The notes below the pieces were generated by a model that made no database searches, was not told where the DNA came from, and was given only the letters and a program-made list of their open reading frames with translations. The translations under genes and the position numbers were made by a program. Below are positions 33,100 to 41,069 of a stretch of 42,199 nucleotides of DNA, in pieces (the first letter of the stretch is position 1; each line of letters starts with the position of its first letter). The stretch lies in assembly GCF_026153205.1 (NCBI RefSeq), contig NZ_JAPFBW010000048.1, forward strand, positions 1 to 42,199. Reading direction: 5' to 3'. Origin of the DNA: Aquabacterium sp. A7-Y. Lineage in GTDB: Bacteria > Pseudomonadota > Gammaproteobacteria > Burkholderiales > Burkholderiaceae_C.

Positions 33100-34267
33100 G
33101 GCGGCCGCCCGACCGGCGGCCGGTCCGCCGCTGTGGCTGCTGGCCGAGCTGACCTACCGCTGCCCGCTGCACTGTGTGTTCTGCTCCAACCCGGTGGACT
33201 ACCAGCGCCATCGCGAAGAGCTCGACACACGCGCCTGGCTCGACGTGCTGGACCAGGCGCGCGCGCTGGGTGCTGTGCAGCTGGGCCTGTCGGGCGGCGA
33301 GCCCTTGCTGCGCGAAGACCTGGAGGAGATCGTCGCGCATGCGCACCGGCTCGGCTTCTACGTCAACCTGATCACGTCCGGTGTCGGCCTGACGCGCGCG
33401 AGGGCACAAGCGCTCAAGCAAGCCGGGCTGGATCACATCCAGCTCTCCTTCCAGGACTCCAGCCGCGAGCTGAACGACTTCCTGTCGTCCTCCCGCACCT
33501 TCGATCTGAAGTCGCGCACCGCCGCCCTGATCAAGGAACTCGGCTACCCCATGGTGCTGAACTGCGTGATGCACCGCTTCAACCTGCCGCACGTGGGTCG
33601 CATCATCGCGATGGCCGAGGCCATGGGCGCGGACTTCCTGGAACTGGCCAACACGCAGTACTACGGCTGGGCCTGGCTCAACCGCGACGCGCTGATGCCC
33701 ACGCCAGAAGACCTCGCCGAGGCCGAGGCGCTGGTCAACCACCACCGGACGCGCCTGGCCGGGCGCATGAAGATCCTGTGGGTCTCGCCCGACTATGCCG
33801 ACGCACGGCCCAAGGCCTGCATGAACGGCTGGGGCTCGGTGTTCCTGCTGGTCGCGCCGGACGGCACCGCGCAGCCCTGCCACAGCGCGCGTTCGCTGCC
33901 GGGGCTTCAATTGCCCAGGGTGCAGGACACCGCCTTGCGCGAGATCTGGCAGGACAGCCCGGCCTTCAACCGCTACCGGGGCGAAGCCTGGATGAGCAAG
34001 ACCTGTCGCGACTGCGACGAGCGCGGCCGCGACTTCGGCGGCTGCCGCTGCCAGGCCTGGCTGTTGACCGGGTCCGCCGAGGCGACCGATCCGGTCTGCC
34101 CGAAGAGCCCCGACCGACCGCGCGTCGACGCCGTGCTGGCCCGAGCCCGCGCGCAGGCCACCGCGCCCGCGCAGCCGCTGCGTTTCGTCCCGAATGCGGG
34201 CCGCGGCGGCGGACTGGTCTGGCGCAGCGACGAGAACTCGCGGCGCCTGGCCGGCGAGACGGATTAG
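33071..34267 (+). CDS. pqqE: PqqE, radical SAM enzyme that cross-links Glu and Tyr of PqqA
   Basis: The 398-residue protein has the radical SAM cluster motif CPLHCVFC (Cys31, Cys35, Cys38), GLSGGEPLLREDLEEIV, FVN-type strand FYVNLITSG, and a SPASM domain with CMNGWG, QPCHSAR and CRDCDERGRDFGGCRCQ for auxiliary iron-sulfur clusters. It forms the carbon-carbon bond between PqqA Glu16 and Tyr20 with PqqD bound. The start at 33071 (or the ATG at 33077) overlaps pqqD in another frame. Nothing is missing, so the first step of PQQ synthesis should be possible even though pqqB is a scar. Confidence 0.95.
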   Translation: MPMAAAGSSEAAARPAAGPPLWLLAELTYRCPLHCVFCSNPVDYQRHREELDTRAWLDVLDQARALGAVQLGLSGGEPLLREDLEEIVAHAHRLGFYVNLITSGVGLTRARAQALKQAGLDHIQLSFQDSSRELNDFLSSSRTFDLKSRTAALIKELGYPMVLNCVMHRFNLPHVGRIIAMAEAMGADFLELANTQYYGWAWLNRDALMPTPEDLAEAEALVNHHRTRLAGRMKILWVSPDYADARPKACMNGWGSVFLLVAPDGTAQPCHSARSLPGLQLPRVQDTALREIWQDSPAFNRYRGEAWMSKTCRDCDERGRDFGGCRCQAWLLTGSAEATDPVCPKSPDRPRVDAVLARARAQATAPAQPLRFVPNAGRGGGLVWRSDENSRRLAGETD

Positions 34268-34329
34268 GCGCGGCGAACGCGGCATGGCGGCGCAGGCCAT
34301 GCCGCCGGCCCTCGGTATGATCGTCCGCC

Positions 34330-35544
34330 ATGTCCTCCCGCTTCACCACCCTCAAGGCCTTCGCCGCCGGTCTGTTGCTGGCCGGCTGCGCCTCCGCCCC
34401 CGAGCGGCCGACCGCCAATGCGCAGGGCGCACAGCTCGCCGCGGCTGAATCCCGCGAGCTTTACGCCCAGGCCCAGCAGCAGCTGGCGCAGCGCCTGGTG
34501 CGGCGCGTGCAGGCCCGCGGCGACCACACGCTGGACATCCTGCTGCTGTCGGGCGGCGGACAGAACGGAGCCTACGGCGCCGGCTTCCTGAGAGGCTGGC
34601 AGGCGCATCCCGGCGCACCGATGCCGCGTTTCGACCTGGTCACCGGCGTCAGCACCGGAGCCCTGCAGACGCCCTTCGCCTTGCTGGGCAGCGAGGCGGC
34701 GCTGGCGCAGGCCAGCCGGCTCTACCGGGAGGCGGCCGAGCGCATCGCGCCGGGCTTCGACTGGTGGTTCTGGCTCAACCGCAAGGGGGGCCTGCTCGAC
34801 ACCTCGCGCTACCGCCGCGCGCTGGACGAGGCGGTGTCTCCCGTGCTGGTGGAGGCGCTGGCGAAAGAATTCGCGGCCGGCCGCGACATCGCCATCGCGA
34901 CCTCGGACTTCGACCTCGGCACCGGGCGCATCTGGAGCCTGGCCGACACGCTGGCTCGCCCCGACGGGCTGGAGCGGGCGCGCTCGCTGTTCATGGCCTC
35001 GTCGGCCATCCCGGGCGCCTTCCCGCCGGTGATGCTCGACGGTCGCGTGCATGCCGACGGCGGCATTGTCTCCAACCTGCTGATCGCGCCCGACCGCGAA
35101 GGCTACCGCCGCCTGGCCGAGGCGCTGCCGGCCGCTGGCGTGCACGGCCCCGTGACCGTGCGGCTGTGGGTGGTCATGAACCTCTGGACCCATGCGCGGC
35201 CGATGGCGGTGGATGCGGGCAGCGTGCTGTCGATGTCGCGCCGCTCGGCGCTGATGCTGTTCTGGTCGCAGCAGCCGCAGCTGCTGCAGGGGCTGCATGA
35301 CATGGCCCGGCTGGTCGGCAGCGACCACCCGCAGCTGAAGTTGCAGGTGCGCTTCACGGCCATCCCCTCGGAGCTCGCCGGCGACCCGGCCGCAGAGAAG
35401 CTGTTCGACAAGGACTGGATGGCGCGCATGGAAGCACTCGGCCACGCCCGGGCCCAAAGCGCGAGCCCGTGGGACGCGCTGACGACCATCTATGCCCGGC
35501 CGCCGGCGGCGACATCGGCCGAGCCCGGCGCAGCCACCTACTAG
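34330..35544 (+). CDS. Patatin-like phospholipase, lipoprotein
   Basis: The 404-residue protein has a lipoprotein signal (LLLAGC, Cys20) and so should be membrane-anchored in the periplasm or outer membrane. The patatin domain has the oxyanion loop [15 protein letters not shown] (74-86), nucleophile Ser108 in GVSTG, and the Asp of the dyad in HADGGIVSN (Asp243). It should hydrolyse acyl esters of phospholipids or other lipids. It starts 62 bp after pqqE with its own spacing, so it may be separately expressed. Its stop shares the bases CTAG (35541-35544) with the stop of convergent soxR. Confidence 0.88.
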   Translation: MSSRFTTLKAFAAGLLLAGCASAPERPTANAQGAQLAAAESRELYAQAQQQLAQRLVRRVQARGDHTLDILLLSGGGQNGAYGAGFLRGWQAHPGAPMPRFDLVTGVSTGALQTPFALLGSEAALAQASRLYREAAERIAPGFDWWFWLNRKGGLLDTSRYRRALDEAVSPVLVEALAKEFAAGRDIAIATSDFDLGTGRIWSLADTLARPDGLERARSLFMASSAIPGAFPPVMLDGRVHADGGIVSNLLIAPDREGYRRLAEALPAAGVHGPVTVRLWVVMNLWTHARPMAVDAGSVLSMSRRSALMLFWSQQPQLLQGLHDMARLVGSDHPQLKLQVRFTAIPSELAGDPAAEKLFDKDWMARMEALGHARAQSASPWDALTTIYARPPAATSAEPGAATY

Positions 35545-36038
35545 CCGCCGCCCTCGCGCGCCGTCGCCTGGCCGGCCTCGAACAGCCGCGGCCCAGGCCC
35601 CTGCTCCGACAGCGCGTCCCAGGGGTTGCGCAGCGGGCAGGCCTGCATCGACAGACAGCCGCAGCCGATGCAGCCGCTGAGCTGGTCGCGCAGCAGTCCC
35701 AGCTGACGGATGCGTTCGTCCAGGTCGGCGCGCCAGCGGGCCGACAGCCGGTTCCAGTCCTCGGCAGTCGGCGTGCGGCCGTCGGGCAGCTCGCGCAGCG
35801 CCTCGCCGATCTCCGCCAGCGGCACGCCAATCCGCTGCGCCACCTTGATGACCGCGACACGGCGCAGCACCTCGCGTGCATAGCGCCGTTGGTTGCCGGC
35901 GTTGCGGACACTCTGGATCAGGCCCTTGGTCTCATAGAAGTGCAGCGTCGAGACCGGCACGCCGCTGCGTGCCGCGACCTCGCCCACCGTCAGGGAATGC
36001 AGCCGCCGGGCCGGATCGATCTTGCTCAGTTTTTTCAT
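35541..36038 (-). CDS. soxR: SoxR, redox-sensing MerR-family activator
   Basis: The 165-residue regulator has a MerR-type DNA-binding domain ([47 protein letters not shown]), a dimerisation helix and the [2Fe-2S] motif [12 protein letters not shown] with Cys123, 126, 128 and 134. SoxR proteins outside enteric bacteria respond mainly to redox-cycling compounds and control transporters and flavin or quinone reductases. The divergent FMN reductase has a perfect-looking SoxR promoter, so it is the direct target. ATG 36038 is the natural start. soxR itself lies on the other side of the operator and may be autoregulated. Confidence 0.95.
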   Translation of the reverse strand: MKKLSKIDPARRLHSLTVGEVAARSGVPVSTLHFYETKGLIQSVRNAGNQRRYAREVLRRVAVIKVAQRIGVPLAEIGEALRELPDGRTPTAEDWNRLSARWRADLDERIRQLGLLRDQLSGCIGCGCLSMQACPLRNPWDALSEQGPGPRLFEAGQATAREGGG

Positions 36039-36048
36039 GTGCCAGGGC

Positions 36049-36079
36049 TTGACCTCAACTTTGCTTGAGGTTTTACCGT
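36049..36079 (+). promoter_or_regulatory. SoxR-activated promoter with SoxR box
   Basis: A -35 element TTGACC (36049-36054) and a -10 element TACCGT (36074-36079) are separated by 19 bp, the over-long spacer typical of MerR-family targets. The dyad ACCTCAACTTTGCTTGAGGT (36052-36071) has 7-bp perfect arms and closely matches the SoxR box. It reads toward the reductase gene at 36122. Confidence 0.88.
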
Positions 36080-36121
36080 GACGGCTCCTTCTTCACAAGC
36101 TCTTCGAGGAATACCGCGCCC

Positions 36122-36673
36122 ATGAACCCGCCTCTTCGCCTCGCACTCATCTACGGCAGCGCCCGCGAAGGCCGCTTCTGCGACGTCGTCGGCCGCTGGG
36201 CCGCCGAACGGGTCGTCCGTGACGGACGTTTTGCGGTCGACGTGGTCGACCCCGCCGCACCGGAGGGCGCCAGCCCTCCGAGGCTGGACGAACGTATCGC
36301 GCAGGCCGATGCCTTCCTGGTAGTGACGCCGGAGTACAACCACGGCTATCCTGCAGCCTTGAAAGCCTTGATCGACACGGTGGGCGAGCCCTGGCATGCC
36401 AAGCCGGTCGCCTTCGTCAGCTATGGCGGCGTGTCGGGCGGGCTGCGGGCCGTCGAGCAGCTGCGCCAGGTGTTTGCCGAGCTGCACGCCGTGACGGTGC
36501 GCGACACGGTGAGCTTCGCGAACGCCCCCGAGCGTTTCGACGCCGAGGGCGCCCTGCTCGAGCCCGCACGCCCTGACCGCTCGATGGCCACGCTGCTGGC
36601 GCGTCTGGCCTGGTGGGGGCACGCGCTGCGCCAGGGCCGCGCGGCGGCTCCCTACCGAGGCGCCGTCGCATGA
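36122..36673 (+). CDS. NADPH-dependent FMN reductase, SoxR target
   Basis: The 183-residue flavodoxin-like protein has the FMN-binding loop LIYGSAREGRFCDVV, VTPEYNHGYPAALKALIDT (the NADPH_dep_FMN_red signature) and FVSYGGVSGGLRAVEQLRQVFAEL. It should reduce flavins or quinones with NAD(P)H in the cytoplasm. Under the SoxR promoter its job is probably two-electron reduction of redox-cycling quinones or dyes. ATG 36122 is the start by family alignment; upstream in-frame text (from 36065) overlaps the promoter and is not coding. Confidence 0.9.
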   Translation: MNPPLRLALIYGSAREGRFCDVVGRWAAERVVRDGRFAVDVVDPAAPEGASPPRLDERIAQADAFLVVTPEYNHGYPAALKALIDTVGEPWHAKPVAFVSYGGVSGGLRAVEQLRQVFAELHAVTVRDTVSFANAPERFDAEGALLEPARPDRSMATLLARLAWWGHALRQGRAAAPYRGAVA

Positions 36674-36774
36674 GGGCGGCGCGTCCCACAAGGCGCTTGA
36701 CCCTGCGACGGTGGCAGGGTCGATGATGGTGAATCGTCACGCACACACGCACATCGAGAGACCCGGAGTTCGGC

Positions 36775-36969
36775 ATGCTGGAGTTCAACATCGAGGCCAT
36801 GAGCACGGCTCGCGCAGCCGCCTGCGTGACCGAGGCGGTCTACTCGGTGGACCCACGGGCGGTGCTGCAGATCGACCTGGAAGGCCGTGAGGTCCGGGTG
36901 GCGAGCACGCAAGCCAACGCGCGTTTCGTCGCCGCTCTCGAGGCCGCGGGCTACCGCCCGCTCGAGTAG
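36775..36969 (+). CDS. HMA-like small protein lacking the CxxC metal motif
   Basis: The 64-residue protein follows the heavy-metal-associated domain pattern (strand, helix, strand, VDPRAVLQIDLEGREVRVAS, helix, AGYRPLE) like CopZ-type chaperones. However, the MxCxxC loop reads MSTARAAACV, so the metal-binding cysteine pair is lost; one Cys remains two residues later. It may bind another ligand, partner with a transporter or be a non-metal relative. CGGAG about eight bases before the ATG supports it as a gene. Confidence 0.75.
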   Translation: MLEFNIEAMSTARAAACVTEAVYSVDPRAVLQIDLEGREVRVASTQANARFVAALEAAGYRPLE

Positions 36970-37032
36970 GCAGGACTCACCGGCACGTGCCTGCGGCTGC
37001 AGCACGACAGCCAGCGGGATGGGCGGCGACGT

Positions 37033-37299
37033 CTATCCGGTGCCCGCCATGCCGAGCTTGCCGCACTCCGGCGCCGCGCTCGGCTGCAGCGGCGTCAGGG
37101 CCGCCAGCTCCACCAGCAGCACGCGTCTGTGTGCGTCGGCCGCGGCCCGCGTCGCCTCGGCACACGCCACCCGCGCCGGCAGTGGCAGCGGCGCGGCCGG
37201 TCCGACGCAAGGGGCGACCTCGGCAAGCAGCGCCAGCCTGCGCAGCTCGCATTGGTCCAGCTGCCACAGCCTCTGGTAGATCACTGCGCGACTCTCCAT
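37033..37299 (-). CDS. Hypothetical protein, 88 residues
   Basis: Not recognised. It starts MESRAVIYQRLWQLDQCELRRLALLAEVAPCVG and has an Ala/Arg/Leu-rich helical body (RVACAEATRAAADAHRRVLLVELAAL). GGAGG six bases before the ATG is a strong ribosome site, and it begins 12 bp after the stop of the larger gene at 37312, so the two are an operon. Probably cytoplasmic, helical. Confidence 0.6.
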   Translation of the reverse strand: MESRAVIYQRLWQLDQCELRRLALLAEVAPCVGPAAPLPLPARVACAEATRAAADAHRRVLLVELAALTPLQPSAAPECGKLGMAGTG

Positions 37300-37311
37300 C
37301 CGGATCCTCCG

Positions 37312-38001
37312 TCATACCGCGCGCCGCCCACCGTCCACAGGCAGACGGCGACGCCCCAGTTCGATCCGCATCCGCGAGCGCAGCGATTGCAGCGCGCCCC
37401 CGGCGAGCGCGCCATCATGCTGCGCCAGCGCCACGGCGCGCGACAGCGAGGTGAGCTGCCGGTCGGACAGGGCCTGCTTGATGTCCGCGAAGCTGTCGTT
37501 CACCCCCACAACGATCTGCCGGCGCAGCTCGGGCGCGAACACGTGCGGCGACACCACCGACCACCCGGCCCGCACCGCGATGCCCGCCAACCGGGAGCGC
37601 AAGGCGCGGCAGCGACGCACCGACCGCACGTCCTCCGCATGCACCGAGGCCAGCCGGACGTCCGCGAGCCGGATACCGACCACCGCGGCCTCGAGCAAAA
37701 AGCGCAGCAGCTGCCCCGCCTCGGCAGCATGCCGCCGATCCGGGCCCCCGGTGGCGCCGTAGTGCTCACAGAAGAGCCGGCTGGCCACCCGCACCAGGCG
37801 GCAGAAGTCGCACAGGCGCTCCTCCTGGGGACGGCTGCCGTCGAGCAGCGGCCACAGGTTGTCGGTCGACACCATCGCGTAAAAAAAAGGGGCCGTGACC
37901 GGGTCGTCCAGCGCGGGCAGCGGATCGACACCGTACTCGATGCGGTCCAGCGCCGTTTCGTAATCGCTCGCACGCCACAGGGGCGGCGGCGGCAGCCTCA
38001 T
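37312..38001 (-). CDS. Hypothetical protein with a T8 tract near the 5' end
   Basis: About 229 residues, not recognised. Visible text: WRASDYETALDRIEYGVDPLPALDDPV, then TDNLWPLLDGSRPQEERLCDFCRLVRVASRLFCEHYG, a helical middle (EAGQLLRFLLEAAVVGIRLADVRLA) and a basic C-terminus. It has no signal or membrane segment. The coding strand carries eight consecutive T (37881-37888) encoding PFFYA, a slippage-prone run. The start is uncertain: ATG 38001 is used, GTG 38022 and further upstream positions are open in frame. Third-position G/C bias supports coding. It leads the operon with the 88-residue gene. Confidence 0.55.
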   Translation of the reverse strand: MRLPPPPLWRASDYETALDRIEYGVDPLPALDDPVTAPFFYAMVSTDNLWPLLDGSRPQEERLCDFCRLVRVASRLFCEHYGATGGPDRRHAAEAGQLLRFLLEAAVVGIRLADVRLASVHAEDVRSVRRCRALRSRLAGIAVRAGWSVVSPHVFAPELRRQIVVGVNDSFADIKQALSDRQLTSLSRAVALAQHDGALAGGALQSLRSRMRIELGRRRLPVDGGRRAV

Positions 38002-38187
38002 CGTCTTGAGCCAGAGCAGCACGGTCGTGACATCTCGTGGGGGTAGGCCGATGGTCTTCTTGTGCGGGCCAATCCGGAGTGTGCAAAGCCACAGGCAACA
38101 AGGCCAATGCTGATAAGGCATGGAATCGGTGGCTGCCGCGACGCTGCGCGCAGGTCCCCGGAGACGACACCGCGCGTCCGAAAACAA

Positions 38188-38212
38188 AGCGCCTGCCGCA
38201 AGGGCAGGCGCT
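38188..38212 (-). terminator. Terminator of the HNH nuclease gene
   Basis: AGCGCCTGCC and GGCAGGCGCT form a 10-bp perfect stem around a 5-base loop. On the minus strand it is followed by TTTGTTTTC, a fair U-tract, about 80 bp after the HNH stop. Confidence 0.75.
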
Positions 38213-38290
38213 GTCACCCGGCGCCCTTCGGACGCCCAGGGCGCTGCGATCCGTCGACGGCGGGTCGCGTTGTGTTGCCCGTGCCTGCCT

Positions 38291-38866
38291 TCAGTGCAGG
38301 CGCGAACCTTTCGGCAGGCGCGAAGCCAGCCAGTCATGCACGTCGGCCCGGATGTGGCGGCCCTGCAGCAGAAAGTCTTCGAAGCGGCTGGGCACGTAGG
38401 GCAGGTAGAGCAGCGGCATGCCGGCTTCCTCGGGGGTGCGGTCGGCCTTGCGGCCGTTGCAGGCAGCGCAGGCCGCCACCAGGTTCATCCAGCTCCACGG
38501 CCCGCCGCGCGACTCGGGCAGGATGTGCTCGCACTGCAGCTCTCGCTCCTCGAAGCGCTGGCCGCAGTAGGCGCAGGTCAGCCGGTCGCGGCGCAGCAGC
38601 TTGCGCTTGCTGAAGGCCGGCACGACGTCGAAGAGGTTGATGCGCGGGGCGCCGGCCAGGGCGATGATGGGATAGACCTCGATCTGCGATTGGCGCCCGG
38701 CGGCCACGTTCCACCCTCCCCTGAGCAGGCGCAGCGGACCTGCGCCGTCGACCCAGGCGACCGATCCGGTGGCATGGTGCACGGCCGCCTGCTCCGGCGA
38801 GATCCACGCCTGCGGCGTGCCCTGGATGTCGAGTTGCAGCACGTGGCTGTGCGAGTCTGTTGGCAT
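38291..38866 (-). CDS. HNH endonuclease family protein
   Basis: The 191-residue protein has the HNH_5-type zinc and catalytic pattern: LTCAYCGQRFEERELQCEHILPESRGGPWSWMNLVAAC (split CxxC, catalytic EHILPES His) and CAACNGRKADRTPEEAG (second CxxC). The N-terminal part (VLQLDIQGTPQAWISPEQA; INLFDVVPAFSKRKLLRRD) is typical of the stand-alone chromosomal HNH proteins found near no phage genes. It may nick DNA or act in repair; no target is known. GGAGG before ATG 38866 decides the start. A terminator lies on each side on this strand, so it is a single-gene unit. Confidence 0.88.
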   Translation of the reverse strand: MPTDSHSHVLQLDIQGTPQAWISPEQAAVHHATGSVAWVDGAGPLRLLRGGWNVAAGRQSQIEVYPIIALAGAPRINLFDVVPAFSKRKLLRRDRLTCAYCGQRFEERELQCEHILPESRGGPWSWMNLVAACAACNGRKADRTPEEAGMPLLYLPYVPSRFEDFLLQGRHIRADVHDWLASRLPKGSRLH

Positions 38867-38909
38867 GGGTGCCCTCCTTTCTGCGGGCAGCAAGCGGTGT
38901 CCCCGCGGG

Positions 38910-38952
38910 ACAAAAACAAAAGGCCCGGATCCCATTTCAGGGATCCGGGCCT
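38910..38952 (-). terminator. Strong terminator after the Cys-rich small gene
   Basis: AGGCCCGGATCCC (38921-38933) pairs perfectly over 13 bp with GGGATCCGGGCCT (38940-38952), loop ATTTCA. On the minus strand it is followed by TTTTGTTTTTG (38910-38920). It ends transcription from the promoter at 39245-39273. Confidence 0.85.
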
Positions 38953-38980
38953 CGAAGGCTTCGATCGGCTGGCGACGCGC

Positions 38981-39166
38981 CTAAACGCCTCCCTGGCCCG
39001 GATCCGGTCCCCATTTCGTTTCGAAGCCCAGCGCGCCGTCGAGTCGCCGGCCTTGAATCAAGGATTGCCGATCGCTCATCGTGAGTTCCGCCCGGGGCTC
39101 GCCCATGGACGCACACTGGCCTTTGCAGGGCAGCGGGCGGCAGGTGCAATGGTCGATGGTGTTCAC
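38981..39166 (-). CDS. Small Cys-rich protein, possibly with broken start
   Basis: From GTG 39166 the frame encodes 61 residues: VNTIDHCTCRPLPCKGQCAS, then GEPRAELTMSDRQSLIQGR and LDGALGFETKWGPDPGQGG. The frame is sensible further upstream (SAAERLGLRDPT) to a TGA at 39215-39217 that overlaps an ATG (39218) in the next frame, so one missing or extra base near 39206-39214 may hide a 79-residue original starting MSS. Four Cys in CTCxxxxCxxxC could bind a metal. A good promoter 80 bp upstream and a strong terminator 30 bp downstream support a real gene. No family recognised. Confidence 0.5.
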   Translation of the reverse strand: MNTIDHCTCRPLPCKGQCASMGEPRAELTMSDRQSLIQGRRLDGALGFETKWGPDPGQGGV

Positions 39167-39244
39167 GGTGGGGTCTCGAAGGCCAAGTCGTTCGGCGGCT
39201 GAGTCGGATGCTGCTCATGATGATTTGAAGCAGCGTGGAGGCGG

Positions 39245-39294
39245 AATGTAAAGAGTCTTCACTCCACCGTCAAGAGAAGGTGAATACTCTTTAC
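39245..39294 (-). promoter_or_regulatory. Sigma70 promoter with twin 15-bp operator dyads
   Basis: On the minus strand TTGACG (39268-39273) and TACATT (39245-39250) are 17 bp apart, a good sigma70 promoter. GTAAAGAGTCTTCAC (39248-39262) and GTGAATACTCTTTAC (39280-39294) are each near-palindromes and are inverted copies of each other with one mismatch, centres 32 bp apart. One covers the -10 side and the other lies just upstream of -35. This suggests repression or cooperative binding by a dimeric regulator. Confidence 0.7.
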
Positions 39295-39371
39295 AACAAC
39301 CGTCCTGTCCGGATCCTATCGATGTTGCAGGGACAGGCCACTTCACCGCGCCGGACTGCGAAGACCTGGGC

Positions 39372-39794
39372 TCAATCGGGAGGCAGCAAGTCCGGGTTGT
39401 AGACAACTTCCCACAAATGGCCGTCGGGATCTCTGAAATAGCCGCTGTAACCGCCCCAGAAGGCTTTCTGTCCTTCCTTCACGATCTGAGCACCTGCGAC
39501 GCGCGCCTGGGACAGGACCTCGTCGACCTCCTGAGCGGATTTGACGTTGTGGCCGATCGAGAACTGAGGGAGGCCGCCGGAAGAGACCGGCAACCCGGTG
39601 TCGTGAGCCAGGCTGGCGCGCGGCCAGAGGGCCAGTTTGAGCCCCGCTTGCAGGTCGATGAACACGACCGCTCCATGCTCGAACTGGGTTCCGACGATCC
39701 CCGGGGTTGGCAGCCCGAGGCCGTCGCGATAAAAAGCCAGCGAACGCTCAAGATCGTCGACACACAAGGTGAGGACACAGATGCTCGGTTTCAT
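39372..39794 (-). CDS. VOC family (glyoxalase/bleomycin-resistance fold) protein
   Basis: The 140-residue protein has paired beta-alpha-beta modules: CVLTLCVDDLERSLAFYRDGLGLPTPG, then FEHGAVVFIDLQAGLKLALWPR, and the second module VDEVLSQARVAGAQIV ending in GGYSGYFRDPDGHLWEVVYNP, with the metal-ligand Glu in WEVVYN. Function may be a lyase, dioxygenase or drug-binding protein; the sequence does not decide. GGAGG eight bases before ATG 39794 sets the start. It is divergent from the methyltransferase. Composition from here to 40700 is less GC-rich than the rest of the window, so these two genes may be acquired. Confidence 0.87.
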   Translation of the reverse strand: MKPSICVLTLCVDDLERSLAFYRDGLGLPTPGIVGTQFEHGAVVFIDLQAGLKLALWPRASLAHDTGLPVSSGGLPQFSIGHNVKSAQEVDEVLSQARVAGAQIVKEGQKAFWGGYSGYFRDPDGHLWEVVYNPDLLPPD

Positions 39795-39973
39795 GGCAGC
39801 AGGCCTCCAGCGAAGCAGAGTCGCACCGATGATAGTGCTGTGATCCCAACGTGGCTTTCGCGTGCGCTTGCAGCCAAAGGTCAGCTCAGCTTGTATCGTC
39901 GCGCGGAAATGGTGGTGCAAACGATGAGCGAGAGACTTGACGCCGCATCCCAAACCCCAAAGGCCCCCTTCTG

Positions 39974-40702
39974 ATGACCACGACTGCACAGCACTACGAA
40001 CATCACCTCGCGCCCCTCTATGTCTGGATGGCGGGTGGTGCCACAGCCGCCTTGCAGGCCGGTGCGGCCGAAATCGAGGCCATGAAACTACCGGTCGCCG
40101 CCGGTGAGGTGGTTGTGGATCTCGGCGCAGGCTTTGGCATGCACGCCATTCCGTTGGCGCGCCAGGGCGCCCTCGTCACGGCCATCGACTCATCGGCCGC
40201 CCTGCTTCAGACCTTGCAGGAGCTGGGCAGCGGGTTGCCAGTCAGAGTCATCATTGACGACCTGCTCTCGTTTCAGGATCACGTCCAGCAAGCTCCGAAA
40301 GCAATCCTGTGCATGGGCGACACCATCACCCATCTAGCGGAGCCCTCGATGGTGGACGAGCTGATCACCAAGGCCTACGAGACACTCGTCCCCGGCGGCG
40401 TTTTCGTGCTGTCGTTCCGCGACTATTCCGTGCCGCTCACCGAGGACCAGCGTTTCATCCCGGTGAGGAACGACGACACGCGACTCTTGACCTGTTTCCT
40501 GGACTACGAGACGAAAACCGTGCTCGTCCACGACATCGTGCACGAGCGTACCCCTCAAGGCTGGCAGCTGAAGGTGAGTCACTACAGGAAGCTGCGCCTG
40601 CCGCCGGACGATCTGGTCGATCGGATGAAATCCACCGGTTTCCTTGTGCGCCGGGAGGCAGGACCCAGAGGCATGACGCGACTGATCGCAACGAAGGCTT
40701 GA
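39974..40702 (+). CDS. Class I SAM-dependent methyltransferase
   Basis: The 242-residue protein has motif I VVDLGAGFGMHAIPLARQGALVTAIDSS, motif II-like region KAILCMGDTITHLAEPSMVDELI, and post-motif LVPGGVFVLSFRDY. It resembles small-molecule methyltransferases with a C-terminal substrate lid (HDIVHERTPQGWQLKVSHYRKLRLPPDDL). The substrate is unknown. It is divergent from the VOC gene over 179 bp and shares its lower GC content, so the pair may have moved together. Confidence 0.85.
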   Translation: MTTTAQHYEHHLAPLYVWMAGGATAALQAGAAEIEAMKLPVAAGEVVVDLGAGFGMHAIPLARQGALVTAIDSSAALLQTLQELGSGLPVRVIIDDLLSFQDHVQQAPKAILCMGDTITHLAEPSMVDELITKAYETLVPGGVFVLSFRDYSVPLTEDQRFIPVRNDDTRLLTCFLDYETKTVLVHDIVHERTPQGWQLKVSHYRKLRLPPDDLVDRMKSTGFLVRREAGPRGMTRLIATKA

Positions 40703-40722
40703 AGCTTGGATGTCGTCGGAAG

Positions 40723-40971
40723 CTACTTGTAGGAGGCTTCGACCGTCCCGTTCAGCTTGATCATCAGGGGCTTGCCCTTGCGGTCCAGCGTCTTGCCGGC
40801 GGGGACGCGAATCCAGCCTTCACTGATGCAGTACTCCTCGACGTCGAAACGTTCCTTGCCATTGAAGCGGATGCCGATGTCGTGCTGGAACACCGCTGCG
40901 ACATGGTGCGGGCTCTTCGGATCGATCGACAGGCGGTCGGGCAGCGGGGGCAGGTCTCGGGTCTCGGTCAT
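40723..40971 (-). CDS. DUF3297 family protein
   Basis: The 82-residue cytoplasmic protein matches DUF3297: LPPLPDRLSIDPKSPHHVAAVFQHDIGIRFNGKER, DVEEYCISEGWIRVPAGKTLDRKGKPLMIKLNGTVEASYK. The family is widespread, short and of unknown function. It is convergent with the methyltransferase, 20 bp apart. GGAG precedes ATG 40971 at slightly long distance. Confidence 0.9.
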   Translation of the reverse strand: MTETRDLPPLPDRLSIDPKSPHHVAAVFQHDIGIRFNGKERFDVEEYCISEGWIRVPAGKTLDRKGKPLMIKLNGTVEASYK

Positions 40972-41069
40972 GGGGGTCTGGCTCCGGTCAGTGCGTGTTG
41001 AACCGATATTGTCCTTGACTCGGACCAGCGGACCGGTCTATCACCCCCTGCCGCGGGGCACGCGTGCCC

